This document shows positions 48,700 to 60,389 of a stretch of DNA of 64,000 nucleotides, in pieces (position 1 is the first letter of the stretch; each line of letters begins with the position of its first letter). The translations under genes were made by a program, and so were the position numbers. The notes beneath the pieces were generated by a model. The model made no database searches. It saw only the letters and a list, made by a program, of their open reading frames with translations, and was not told the DNA's origin. Source of the DNA: Apostichopus japonicus (Eukaryota; Echinodermata; Holothuroidea; Aspidochirotida; Stichopodidae); NCBI RefSeq assembly GCF_037975245.1, contig NC_092561.1, positions 14,197,001 through 14,261,000 on the forward strand, in the 5' to 3' direction.

Positions 48700-48840
48700 C
48701 TTCACTTCTGAATGGTAGGTAGATTGGAAGGAGAAAGTTGGCCGTGCAATTACATTTCCAGTCGTTTAGTTTTAATAGGAAGATGGGGAAAGTGGAAATG
48801 TAGTTTTACAGAGACAGGTGAGCAGAAGATTTCCTTTTGC
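48700..48840 (+). mobile_element. Dispersed element R, short subtype, diverged
   Basis: CACTTCTGAATGGTAGGTAG start and AGAGACAGGTGAGCAGAAG end match the R short subtype; the middle is degraded. Confidence 0.5.
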
Positions 48841-48921
48841 AGCTCTATTGCTGAAATGAAGATTACTAAATGAAGGTTACTAAACTGAAACATCCCTGTC
48901 ATAATATCCCTGTCATCTTAA

Positions 48922-49346
48922 AGCAGCATTTTTATGACAAGTCCATCAAGTTTTTTACATGTCACAAAACAGCAAACTAATATATTTACCAAGTTTTTTC
49001 CCTGCCAAAACCGTTAATTGGCGAGTAATTAAGGACATTTGCAGATAATGAGAAAAGTGTCCACCGACAAATTACACATTTCATATTAATCGCATACAGT
49101 TCCCCCAACCCACTAGTTTGAATTCAACCAATCAGAGATGCAAGTTTAGTTTTTTTTTGGTTTTTTTTTATCCCAATGGAAAGTTATCTTCGAGAAAAAC
49201 TAAGTTGAAAGTTGTAAATTTTTCGACTTTTATGCCACCATTTGAAGTAAGATTTGAATAGATTTAAGCTAGTTATGTATGTCGTTATGGCATCGTGGAA
49301 TCAGTGAGGTTGAGAAGAACCATAGAAAAGGACGCAAAATGCTGCT
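48922..49346 (+). mobile_element. TTAA-flanked MITE, family 2, copy 1
   Basis: 425 bp. The left end AGCAGCATTTTTATGAC follows TTAA (48918-48921). The right end reverse-complements to AGCAGCATTTTGCGTCC and is followed by ATAA, a mutated target copy. The interior (CCAAGTTTTTTCCCTGCCAA, AGCTAGTTATGTATGTCGTT) is shared with 54720-55516. Confidence 0.75.
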
Positions 49347-50654
49347 ATAAAGCATTGACTGATGTTCTGTTTTTTCTTGATCTAGTAACATGTGAACCAG
49401 TTTACAGACTGACTAATTAATGGATAAAAACCATATCTTACTTTAATAAACTTAGTCACTGTAGAAATGTCCATGAACCATGTTGTTTACCACAAAAGGT
49501 AATTTACAAGCATTTCCAGCTAATTAGAACCTGGTCACATGGGTTAGTCTGGCCCGGTGTAAAAAATGCTGCAAATTACAATCATAACTGATACTGTGTA
49601 TACCTGACATACATACCTACATAGACAGTAAGTGTGGGATGTACATAGATGTACATAGAAGATAGTACAGAGAGATAAAAAGTAAATTAATGTGTAAGTT
49701 AATAGTGTCTGGATGGAGAGTTGTGAGACGCCCGCATGTCAACGCTTTACGTTATTACGTCATTTCATGTATCAGACAATCGTCCATATTTACATGCAGT
49801 AAAAAAATAATGGACTTTTTATTACTTTGTTTCAATTAATGTCATTTCTTTATTAAATTATTCATTCATTCATACCTTGAATTCTTAAATTTATCAGTTA
49901 AAACTGAAGGGTTATCTTCTTCATGTTGAAAAACAAGAAAAACAAAGAAAATACTATAGTTTACTCACTTCACTGTACTATTTCACTAAAGCATATATAA
50001 TGGAGGCCACGACTGATGCATGCAGCCTCCCTAAGCAGTTGCAGAACTAGCGAGGTATATACACACCTGGATGCTTTCAACAAGGTTTTAAGAGGTGTGA
50101 TATTACTACTTCATGACGATGTCTTAATGAAACCCAGGCCGATGACAAGCTAACAAGGTAATGTATCTCTGATTTTACGTAGCTCAATTATATGCTATGC
50201 AGCACACACGTAGAGGTGTAATAGTAGTAATATTAACACTGTAACACTGTATGGACACTCTGTGTATGCTGGAATTGTAAACATTTATAACTGCATTGCT
50301 GTCACATGGACTGAAATTTAACGACAATCTTGATCATTAGACCACAGAAACTGGTAAAAAGAAAATACTCCATATCTTGGTCCACTTTTATAAACACCTG
50401 GTAAATATACATGACAAACAGGAAAATATGTATACTCTTCTTTGATATTCAAATATTTTAGTTTGGAGTCAAAGGTCGCCTTTCCAATCCTAAGCTGGTT
50501 GGCAATTCTTATATTATGTTAAATATATGTTTATAGATTTTGATATTTCATTTTCTTCAGATTGTTGCAGAATTATCACAAGATATTACTTCATACTTAG
50601 ATTACCTCAAAAAAACCTAAACTCACTGGTTCAGGGATTTACAAGTGGCAATAC

Positions 50655-50765
50655 TTCCCTGTCTTCATTCTACAATTGCACTTCCCCATCTACCTAAGCG
50701 ACGTGATTGGAAACAATTTTAAAACACTGCGCCCTCTATTCCTACTTCTGGGACACCGGTCACTA
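50655..50765 (-). mobile_element. Dispersed element R, short subtype, diverged
   Basis: Reverse-complement motifs CACTTCCCCATCTACCTAAG and AAAACACTGCGCCCTCTATT. Ends not defined. Confidence 0.45.
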
Positions 50766-51506
50766 GAGACGCCTAACACTGAATTACTTGAATATTCAAA
50801 AGTCCAGTCAATAATTAGCCTACCATTACAAGCTCAGACATGTACTGTGCAGTTACACAACTTTTACAGCTTAGGCTCACGATGATTCATTCTACTCTGT
50901 GTCAAATTGGACACAAGCTGTCATTACTATTTAAGTATAAAAAAGTTTGATAAGAATCTTCAATGCACCATCTTGGGCAGCAAGAGATAGATAATTATAA
51001 AACTTGCAATATGGAAACAACAAGATTATTTTGTCTTTCTTTTCATTTTCTTTTAATTGCTATTTTATTTATTTGTAGAGAAACTCTAAGGTGAAGTGGC
51101 ATGGATAATGAAGCAATCATCTGCTTCAAAAGTAACGTTGTCAGAAATAATTCGCCCTTTTTTCCTTAAAAGCTGCTCCCAGTTTACGCCCGGACCATAT
51201 GATCGAATCGCATGCATGGCCGCAAATTGGCACTAAAAGGATGCTTAATTGTTTGTAATTTCCAAACGACAGATAACAATTGCTCCAGCACTTCAAATCT
51301 TGTCTACTCCATGGCAAACTTATGTCAGGCAATATTAAGTTTGTTAAAGTATCAAAGAAGAGTTCATTTTAAAACTTACTCCCTCCCTCCCAAGTCCCAA
51401 ATTTGGTGATTGATCAACCAACTCCATCAAATAAGGGACAGACCGATCCTAAGGCACCATTCCGATCGAATTAAGTTGAATAAGAAAGCACACAAAAACA
51501 GACGAT

Positions 51507-51605
51507 GTAGGCACTTGGGGAGGCAGAATGAGAAGGGCATTGACCAGAGGGGTTGGTCCCAGTTTTAAAAGGTTACCATGCAGTCATTCTAGGCACGGTA
51601 GAATC
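51507..51605 (+). mobile_element. Dispersed element R, long subtype, truncated
   Basis: GTAGGCACTTGGGGAGGCAG, AGAATGAGAAGGGCATTGAC and CATTCTAGGCACGGTAGAAT. The 3' half is missing; a short-subtype copy follows immediately. Confidence 0.65.
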
Positions 51606-51609
51606 CCCA

Positions 51610-51765
51610 AAGTTTACTGGTTTGTAAAGAGGTTTGGAAGGAGGCGGTGCCCAGGGAGCGAGGGCGCAGTGCTAAAACGTTTCCAGTGTGTAGTTACATG
51701 TAGATCTATGGGGAAGTGCAGATGTGGAGTGGGAGACAGGTAAGAGAGGGGCGAAGTAAGTCAAG
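51610..51765 (+). mobile_element. Dispersed element R, short subtype
   Basis: GTGCCCAGGGAGCGAGGGCG, CAGTGCTAAAACGTTTCCAG, GTGGGAGACAGGTAAGAGAG, GGGCGAAGTAAG. Adjacent to the truncated long-subtype copy, so the two subtypes share one architecture. Confidence 0.7.
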
Positions 51766-53345
51766 AGTGCTATGGGTGAGGAGACAGATGAGCAAAGAGC
51801 AAAGTCAATTTTGGTGATTGATCAACCAACTCAATCACCATAATGGACGGACGGATCGATCAACACATCCAGTACAGTGTATTACTCTTAAAGCAGTTAT
51901 TTTATAGGAAAAACTGTAATATTGCCTATAGATAGGAAGATAATTAAATGTCACTGTGCAGAAAAGACAAACATACATGATCAACGACATGTTTATGAAG
52001 TAAAAAGATTTAATTTCCAAATTTTTTAAAATTTGAAATTGATCATGTTGCAGTATTCACCGAGATATATCTAAATCATTTTTCGAATGGAAGCAGACTT
52101 TAATGGAACCGTAAAATATTTCTTGATTCCATTATAAGGGGGAGACTCGACTTAACTTTATACTTACGATACGTGACATCGACACTCAGCTGTCGCGCCG
52201 ATACTGTACGTGCGTCGACTACAAGAAACTACTGTACATCTGACAACATTTAATGAAAATTTAATGAATTTCCCTGACGAGGGATAGTATTAAACGTCTA
52301 CGGCACTGCATCGCAGGGAGAGTTCATTCCTTTTGTCCACGGATCTGCACTCTTGCAATGATCATGATCAAACCAGTTCAGTAAACTCTGGCGGTCAGTG
52401 TGGCTGTCTGGGTGCTCAAATTGGAAGGGTTCAATGTTCTGCCATTCATGAATCCTAAATGATGCCATGTACTGTATGATATATGCATAAAATGCATGCG
52501 TGCTCTTGTATGACTTTAGAGTTCTCAGTGATCTTACACAAATTATGCCAAATTACTGACAATTTGAATTTCATGTACAAATTTTTGTGGCAAGTAGGTT
52601 AGGTGGGAAAGTGTATTGGTTTGAGTGAAGACAGGTCAGAAAGCGGTTTATTTATTTTTTAAGGACAAAAGGTCATGGAAGGTCAACCATCATTATGAAC
52701 ATATTTATGACATAAAGTTGCGTCTACAACAGAAACAAGTCAGCAAAAAAAAGCTAAAAACATTTACAGGTAAATTTGCCTAAAGTTACCTAAAAGTGGG
52801 TCAGTGAGGAGGGCTCAATGCTAAAATGTTGCAAATTCTGTAGGCAAGTTAAGGTAGATTTGAGTGCATCGATGCAGAATGGAGACGGCTATTAAACATA
52901 TCTTCGTCGTCGCTTGTAAATACTCAAATACTGTAGGTAAGTCATGGGGTTACGGACATATCTATTGACAGCCCAAATTACAAGACACAACTTTTACACC
53001 ATGATATCACCAAAATAGGACACAAGTTGTGAACAAGCTGTATGATAAGGAGTAAGGACGCATGCATGGTTTGCTGGGTTACATCTGCCTTTGATTTCCA
53101 CTGCAGACTTTCTCTCCTCGATATGGACAATGATCTTATAACCACAAAGTTACTGTACTTGAGGATAGTGAGCATGGTTATTTCACTTCTGACCAATTAA
53201 CTTAAATATTGCCTTAATTAGAGATGAAAATATTGTTAAACTAAGCATGATTCAAATGGATGATAACATCTAGGTTATAACAGGAGTGAAAGTATTCTGA
53301 ATATTTGGTAGATTCATAATACAGGGGACAGAGGCCCAAAGAGGG

Positions 53346-53393
53346 GGTCATTGGGAGGGGGAGGGGAGGGGAGGGGAGGGGGAGGGGGAGGAT
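53346..53393. repeat. (GGGGA)n G-rich simple repeat
   Basis: GGGAGGGGGAGGGGAGGGGA type run, about 45 bp. Confidence 0.9.
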
Positions 53394-53538
53394 ATAGCGC
53401 AATCCCACTTTCAGGGTACATTGGGGTACATAGTGTACAGTGTGCAACAGTTACAGTAAGAGAGGAATCAAGAAAATAATAAAATTCCATATTCCTCTTC
53501 TATATAGATATATATTTATTTATATCTATATATTAATG

Positions 53539-53805
53539 GGTCCGCATATAAAGCAGGAGGCCAGCGTTCAAACCCCGGTGGAGGCTGGAAGTTTTTTCAC
53601 TGTTCTGGATTTCCAACTCACTACAATTTCAATTATACGTATATATAAGTCTTTTGCCTTTGTCATTTACCTCAATTTCATTTAACAAAGTCTGTTCAAA
53701 GTATCTATTTCGAGATCCGGCTTTAGGAAATAGGAACAACTTGGTTAGCTCATCATGTTTGATCTCTAGAGTAAGGCAAATATGTCACCAAAACAGAACT
53801 TACTT
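53539..53805 (+). mobile_element. tRNA-headed SINE family A, 5'-truncated copy
   Basis: Starts inside the head (GGTCCGCATATAAAGCAGG) with an altered B box (CGTTCAAACCCC), then the full family body to GTCACCAAAACAGAACTTAC. It defines the body end in agreement with 39716-40003. Confidence 0.75.
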
Positions 53806-54719
53806 TTTGCAAGTAATTTGTTCCAGACTAAACGAATTGGATCTGACAAATATGTCAGGCTCTACTTCACTTGACAAAATTTGCCCTCTGTAATTACCAT
53901 GCATAAAATGCCAATTCTTTTGATTACAAAGTTTGTAAATGGTACACTGTATTAAAGCCATTATATGGTACAATTAAGAATTTCATATGTGGGATGTACC
54001 ATAGCGACCAGACTGCATTTATTGCAGGAGATGCCCGCAAATAATGGGAATTGAGGCTGAACGAAATCAAAATGGCCGCATGACAGCACAGCCAAAGTGC
54101 ACCAAAAACAGTCAACTCTTAGCCCAGTATTAGTGCTTACTTTTAACTTATTAAAGTATTATAGTCAACTTTGAATAACCCTTAACAACTGGCAGATACA
54201 TACAGCAGGAAAGCTGGTCATATCCAGTGATGGAGGCAGTTGCAATGACCTGAACTAATAGGCCAAAGTGTAAAGTTAAGACATTTGCTTCTATATAGTG
54301 AAATATCAAATATATATACAGGTAAATTGCATTATACAATTCTAAGATTGCATGCATTGGCTAAATTTAACTAAACTTAAAATAAAAATAAAATGAAACA
54401 CTTTGCAAACTGATCATCAAAAAATCCTCTCGTCCAAAAAGATTCAACATTGTTAAATAAGGTTGCCCTTCATCAAATATTGCTTGGAGCAAGCAGGACT
54501 GCCTCACCCTCTTTGTGCTTTCAATTACGGCCAATTACCGTTTTCCAGCCTTCCACCTAAAATGTAACCCACACTATTGTATTATGCCTTACAGCAAATT
54601 ATGACCTCATTTTATGCAGAGCTGAGACTCTATCACCCCCTGGCCATCCAATTCGGTTCCAAATGCTTTACTCTTCCCACTCAGACTCACACACAACAGG
54701 AGAAAAATAAGGCACTTAA

Positions 54720-55516
54720 AGCAGCATTTTGCGTTGGGTCGCTTTTTTTCCACCTTTTTAACATGTGCATCGATTTTTTTTACATCAATCATAAAACAGC
54801 AAACTAAGATACAATCCAAGTTTCACCCTGCCAAGAGCGTTAATTAGCGAGTAATTAACGATTTATATCGATAACGAGTAAAAGTGTCCTCGACAAAGTT
54901 TTCATATCTCCAAATCCACTAGTTTGAATTCCACCAATCAGTGAATAGTATGTTTATTCATGAGCATTTTGCGTTTGGTCGCCGTTTTCTACTTTTTTGA
55001 CATGTCCATCAAGTTTTTTACATACATCAAATCATAAAACAGCAAATTAAGATATTAGCCAAGTTTTTCCCTGCCAAAAACGTTAATTGGGGAGTATTCC
55101 ACATACAAAATTAAATCGCATTCAGTTCCCAAACCCACTAGTTTGAATTCAACCAAACAGAGATGCAGGTTTAGTTATGAGTCGTTGCTAAAAATAGATT
55201 CAAGACTGCGTTGGGAGTTGTTATGCAACTCCCTGGTACAACTGCCATATAGACTGTACACAAATCAAGCGTGGTGTTATATTACGTATCTGTCAATGAC
55301 GTTCGTAGTGTTTAAATATTCATATTATGGGCGAGGTTTATTGGGTTCCCAACGGAAAATATCTTGGAGAACAACAAAGTTGAAAACAATTTTTTCGACT
55401 TTTATGCCACCATTTGAAGTAAAATATAAATAGATAAGCTAGTTATGTATGTCGTTATGGCATAGTGGAGTCAGTGAGGTTGAGAAATATCATAGTCGAG
55501 GACGCAAAATGCTGCT
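54720..55516 (+). mobile_element. TTAA-flanked MITE, family 2, copy 2
   Basis: 797 bp between TTAA (54716-54719) and TTAA (55517-55520). Ends AGCAGCATTTTGCGTTGGG and, reverse-complemented, AGCAGCATTTTGCGTCCTC. The left third is present twice (54720-54930 and about 54965-55145), so it carries an internal duplication absent from copy 1. Confidence 0.8.
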
Positions 55517-55918
55517 TTAACTTTACCTGGCACCTTAGACTTCACATCATGACCTCAGGACTCTGGGTTTGACACTGCTGTCAAGGGCATAAAACTCTCC
55601 AACAATATATTATCTCTGTATATGTACACAAGAAACTAAAACAGGTAAAATTTATCCCAAGAGATCCTCTCAAAATATTCAATTTTGTTGAGTGACACTT
55701 CTTGAAAACAACAGAATCAGCCAGGGTATGATTCCTCAGATCAATCCAACAGACTATACTAGGGTCAGCAAAACAGCCAGAACTCAATCCATCTCAAATA
55801 TGCTAAGTACCTATATTAGTTTTAAAAAAAAACAACCTTGAAAATTTGTCTGGTTTGGATATTTATAAAATTTTGACCATGTACTTGAATAACTTTTTGC
55901 CAATCAACAAATTTATTT

Positions 55919-56272
55919 ACTTCAACTCGCCCCAAACCGTGTGCAGCCATCTGAACAAGTTAACTTTCTGTTGACGTTTTGTTTTGTTTGTGTCTCTACA
56001 AAATGCAGACAGTCATGAAACGTGATACCTTGTTATCTTTAGCTGGACTTGACATGTCCATCGCTGTATTGTTTGTACACTGTGCTGTGGGTATTGACCG
56101 CAGCTGTATGTACTGACTGTATACTAGTGTCTAATTACTGATGGTAGCAAGCTGTGTGTGTATTTTCTGGGATTGATGGTGGTGTCTAACACTTCTGTTA
56201 CACCTCATTTTTTCGAAACTAGGTCAGATTACCGGCATTAGACGTTTCTTTTTGCGCGAGTCTTCACACCCT
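55919..56272 (-). mobile_element. TTAA-flanked MITE, family 1, copy 3
   Basis: Inverted relative to 6527. The intact end GCGAGTCTTCACACCCT precedes TTAA (56273-56276); the other end is eroded (CTTCAACTCGCCCCAAACC). It holds about 50 bp missing from the other copies (GTCTAACACTTCTGTTACAC...), so it may be nearer the full form. Confidence 0.7.
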
Positions 56273-56649
56273 TTAACAACCTACACAAACTGAAGGCCTT
56301 TTCTGCAAAGTTCTTAACAAGATCTACACCTAGGCTAAAGTCAAAGTTACAAGTGCTGGTGTTTTCCTGAATTACAACACAAATCAGTTACTGTACAGGC
56401 AATGTGAGAGCAGCCCAATAATAATTGCTGATGATAAGCACTTTATATAATATACAGGGATTATGTTTTAAGTACAGAAATCACGCAGATTCTCTAGCTG
56501 AGGATTGTGACCAGACTAACCATGTCTTAATATCTACTGTACTGGCAGAAAAATGCCAGTGCCTATCTTTTTGTTCTACTGGCAAACGGTGAAATCCACG
56601 AGCATTTAGCCAGTAAATAGCCCCAAACTTCGAGGCCTGACACTCGTCA

Positions 56650-56742
56650 AAAGTTAGCACTACGCCCTCAACTTACACACCTAAAGTTCAGGTCAATTGT
56701 GCCCACTTCCTCTTCCTTCTAAATCTACCATTCTGAAGACCT
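56650..56742 (-). mobile_element. Dispersed element R, short subtype, diverged
   Basis: GCACTACGCCCTCAACTT and CTTCTAAATCTACCATTCTG read as the reverse complement of the R short subtype. Confidence 0.45.
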
Positions 56743-56987
56743 CTCTCCACTCTTCTAGTGAGGGTGTGTAATAACCTACATGCATGCAGCAGCTATTCCA
56801 AGAAAGACGTTATCAGGTTGAGTTCATTCCTGATGTTATCTTCAGTAATAATCATCGGTATAAAATAAATGTGCAAACATTGCTGGAAATTGATATTATG
56901 CAGTGTCAGAGTGAAGTACTGTAGGCTAGGTAGATCCATGTGGGTATACATTGTACATTGTAATGAAGTAAATATATACACTGATAG

Positions 56988-57052
56988 CTAGGCATGGCAG
57001 AACAAGAGTGCTAAGGTTGTGGGGAGACAGGTAGACGAGGAGCGAAGTAAAT
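56988..57052 (+). mobile_element. Dispersed element R, long subtype, 3' half, interrupted
   Basis: AGGCATGGCAGAACAAGAGTG, CTAAGGTTGTGGGGAGACAG, GTAGACGAGGAGCGAAGTAA. It is cut at the AAAT where the 57053-59620 element is inserted; the next bases of R resume at 59621. Confidence 0.7.
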
Positions 57053-59620
57053 GGGCGATTCCATGGTAACTCGCATTACACTTTTTGCTGTTTTTTTATA
57101 ATCCAAGTGCTGTGGCTCGAATATGGGTTAGTTTAACTCCTCAATTTTCTGTGGTGTTATACCCAACATTCATAGCTACAGTATGAAATTATCAAGAATT
57201 ATAAATGTGTTCGCCTTAATGTATGGTGCGCTTCCAAATATCGGTAACTCGCATTACGGAAAAAGGACACCTGAAAAATTGACACCGGTACAAAATGGCA
57301 CTGTGCTCAAACAAAGAATGATTTCTTCATTTGCATACATGTACAAGGTATCTACCCTACTGATGTTTATATATCAGCAGTAGAAAATATGAAACAACTT
57401 CAGATGTGGTATGGAGGGGGGAAAAGTCTGGTAACTCGCATTACGGTAACTCGCATTACACTTTTTCCAGTCATCGATTTTGCTCTTTATTAATCAAATT
57501 CTTTGAAAGAGATATGCTCCAAAGCCATGTTTGAAACTCTTGGAAACTCTTAGAAACTGTAAAACTCTTTCCAAAACTTTTAACAACATTTTAACAACAA
57601 TTTGCAAAACATCCTGACAATTATATCAATAATAATCGAAGTTGATTGAACCAGAAAATTAACTGAAGAATTGTTGACAAACAAGATTGCAATGTACACT
57701 GTTGAATTATCAATCCATATTTCCAATCAAGCTAATCCAAAATTGTTGACTTACAAGATTGCAATGTACACTCTTGAATTATCAATCCAAATTTCCAATG
57801 AAGCTAATCCAAGCAAACTGGTAGCTCTCCTCTTCCATTTAAATTTCTCAAAACATCTCCTGAAAGTCAAACAGGTTCACAACTTATATAGTGAATTACT
57901 GTACAAGAAAAGTTTCTTTGGCATGTTAATAAGTGATTGGTCCTTTGGAAATTTGTATTTAGGGTTCTTAGGAAAAGCATGAAACTAATAAAACAATCCT
58001 TGTTCCTAATTCTATCAGTATAATAACATTATCAACAATAACACAATAGATGTTTCATCATGCGGTATGAGGGCATGGTGGTAGCTATATATATGGCCAT
58101 TCTAGATAACCTTGAATGGATGGTGTTTTGTATCAAATTAGAATTTTGATGCAATCTTGACCACTATTAGCAATCAAAGGTGTTCCCAACTTCTTTATCA
58201 TCTGGCTTCGTCGATAGAAAGTTTTGTCATCCCTGGGGTTCGGCCATTTCCAGTTATCAATTCCTGTGAAATCCGGTGGCCTGCCTTATTTTGTGTAATT
58301 TGGGGATTTGAAGTGCTTTGGAGTAAAGGTTGATTTTCACTTTGTAGTGATAAGACACTCATAGTGGGGAAAGGGGTTTGCACATCATGATATTTGGGGA
58401 ACACACATTTGAATTGGTAAACCACCCCAATCTATTCCAACTGACCAAGCCTTCGCAATCCTGTTCTATCCCACCCCCCCCAGCAGCCCCAATCATCCCC
58501 TATGCAAACTCCCCGTCCGTCCCATCCCCTCTGCCCACCCCACTAATTCTGAGGTGCCCACACCCTTGGCAGCATCAGCTTTCACATCAAGACTAATTTC
58601 CATCAAGATGTTAGGCACATTATAATGGCCATGATTTACAATATTTGCCCATGCATCCTTGAACATATAGATTACTATGTGATAGGCTACAGACTAATAT
58701 AGCCTAAGCTCTCACAATTTGTCCTAAATATTGTACTAAGCAATTAATATCCCATGAAAATGCTATCTTTAAATTGGAGAAAGAATAGGCTAACTTTACT
58801 CATTTGATGATGTCACAGTTAAATGCAACTTGGAAGGTCCATGATTCCACAAAGGTCAGGTGATAAAATCATCAATGTCTGTTGAAACTGTCTTAAGGGT
58901 CACATGTGATGTAATGGAGGTTGCAGTGCATTCTGGGTACAGAAAGTAACTACTGTGCACACCTTATATAAGTATTTAGTGCACTGTATTGTTTCGTTGA
59001 TCAGTAGTACTGCAAGTTAGATTGGAAGAATATATCGTAACTCGCATTACAGCGGTAACTCACATTACTGGTAACTCGCATTACAGTTTTCAATGGCTAT
59101 TTATATCTATATACTAGGTACATTTCTAATTCTTTCAACTATTTTTATACTCATTACTTTGACTAGAAGCATAATATGAAATGGCAGGAAATTATCTGCT
59201 CCAGTGAAAAAAAAAAGTTAAAAACTTGGTCTTTCGGTAACTCGCATTACGCTCTCAAATCAGCTATGTGTCTTTACAGCCATATATGCCTACAAACCAA
59301 AACTGTTTGGAGGAATTGTGATTAATATTTTAATATATCATTAATGGCACTACCAATACATATATAACAAATTTATTTAGGGTGCTTTCAAATATGGAAA
59401 TCTGAGACTTTGAAATATCCGTACTATTTCCTCAAATATTCCCTCAAAAATCAACATTAGTCAGGTATTCACATTTTTTGGTAGAAGAACGTGATATAGT
59501 TGGAAAAAAAAGTACATAACCCAGACCCTAAATGTGTTTAAAGTATATTAGAAGCCAAAAATGGCTGCAGAAATGATTTTGAAAATTTGGGGTCATGTCC
59601 CTGTTTTCACGGAATCGCCC
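57053..59620. mobile_element. DNA transposon with GGGCGATTCC ends and subterminal GTAACTCGCATTAC motifs
   Basis: 2568 bp. The left end GGGCGATTCCATGG and the right end (reverse complement) GGGCGATTCCGTGA share 10 perfect plus 2 of 3 further bases. AAAT lies on both sides (57049-57052 and 59621-59624). Eight copies of GGTAACTCGCATTAC (GTAA and TTAC arms, 6-nt centre) start at 57065, 57243, 57430, 57445, 59036 (first base C), 59054 (one mismatch), 59070 and 59236: four near each end and none in the middle 1.5 kb. No transposase frame is visible; the longest frame (57671-57982) spans a 72-bp tandem duplication and matches nothing I know. Likely non-autonomous. A 4-bp target duplication is typical of the Sola group, but the family is not assigned. 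Confidence 0.7.
57671..57814. repeat. 72-bp tandem duplication inside the 57-kb element
   Basis: Two adjacent copies of TTGTTGACWWACAAGATTGC ... CAAKGAAGCTAATCCAA, with about 90% identity. Confidence 0.85.
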
Positions 59621-59669
59621 AAATACATACACAGACAGTTGTTTGAATATAATGTGAATTTATTGAGAG

Positions 59670-59702
59670 CTGTTGGGAGGGGGGAGGGGGGGAGGGGGGT
59701 GT
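59670..59702. repeat. G-rich simple repeat
   Basis: GGGAGGGGGGAGGGGGGGAG-like run. Confidence 0.85.
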
Positions 59703-60389
59703 TTTCTTTAATTCTGAAATGATTCCATTCTGCTATAGGCTTAAATGCAAAGTACAGTGGACCAAAGTGTGTTACTTGAAACACTTTAAATACGGTATGA
59801 CAATTGACAGGAGGCAATTAATTTAGTACCCCATCACGATTGTCTACGGTTAATTGCCCATGCAGGCCATTCATTTGTTGTTCTATACATTTTGAAGCAA
59901 AGGATGCATCCACTAATATTATGGACCAGTCGACTTACAGTACAGTACTGTAAGTCTGGAACCAATTACATTTGGGGACTCAGAGGACCTTACAGAACCT
60001 GTCACAAGCTCACAGAACGGCCTGCCATGCACTGGTGACACACATGCTGTCCACAATTAAACCAATACATGTACAGTGCTGTTAGGTCCCTGCACAGTAG
60101 GTACTACAGATGGCTTTGGTCACCCAAAACCAGTTGCCTAAATAATTTATTCACTGGTGGTATTGCTGATCTTTGCCAGGACAGTAATGTGGAATGATTT
60201 ACAAAGCCTTTGTGATCAATACAGCAGAATATGTATTAGGATGGAAGATGGACGCATGGTGGAGGGATTTGGCATGTAAACAAACTAACAAACAACACTG
60301 CAACTGTGCAACAATAGTGAAGTAAATTTTAGACTATTTTAGAGTTACCCCAAACCTTACTCCCTTCCCTTGACATTGTTACCATATAC
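59703..60389. other. Non-coding region
   Basis: No gene. A short inverted pair CTTACAGTACAGTACTGTAAG lies near 59935. Confidence 0.4.

Noticed and set aside
51528-51743. Arg-rich 71-codon frame
   Set aside because: Lies entirely across two copies of dispersed element R.
57671-57982. 103-codon frame inside the 57-kb element
   Set aside because: A third to a half of it is a 72-bp tandem duplication (a multiple of 3, so it stays open). No transposase motif.
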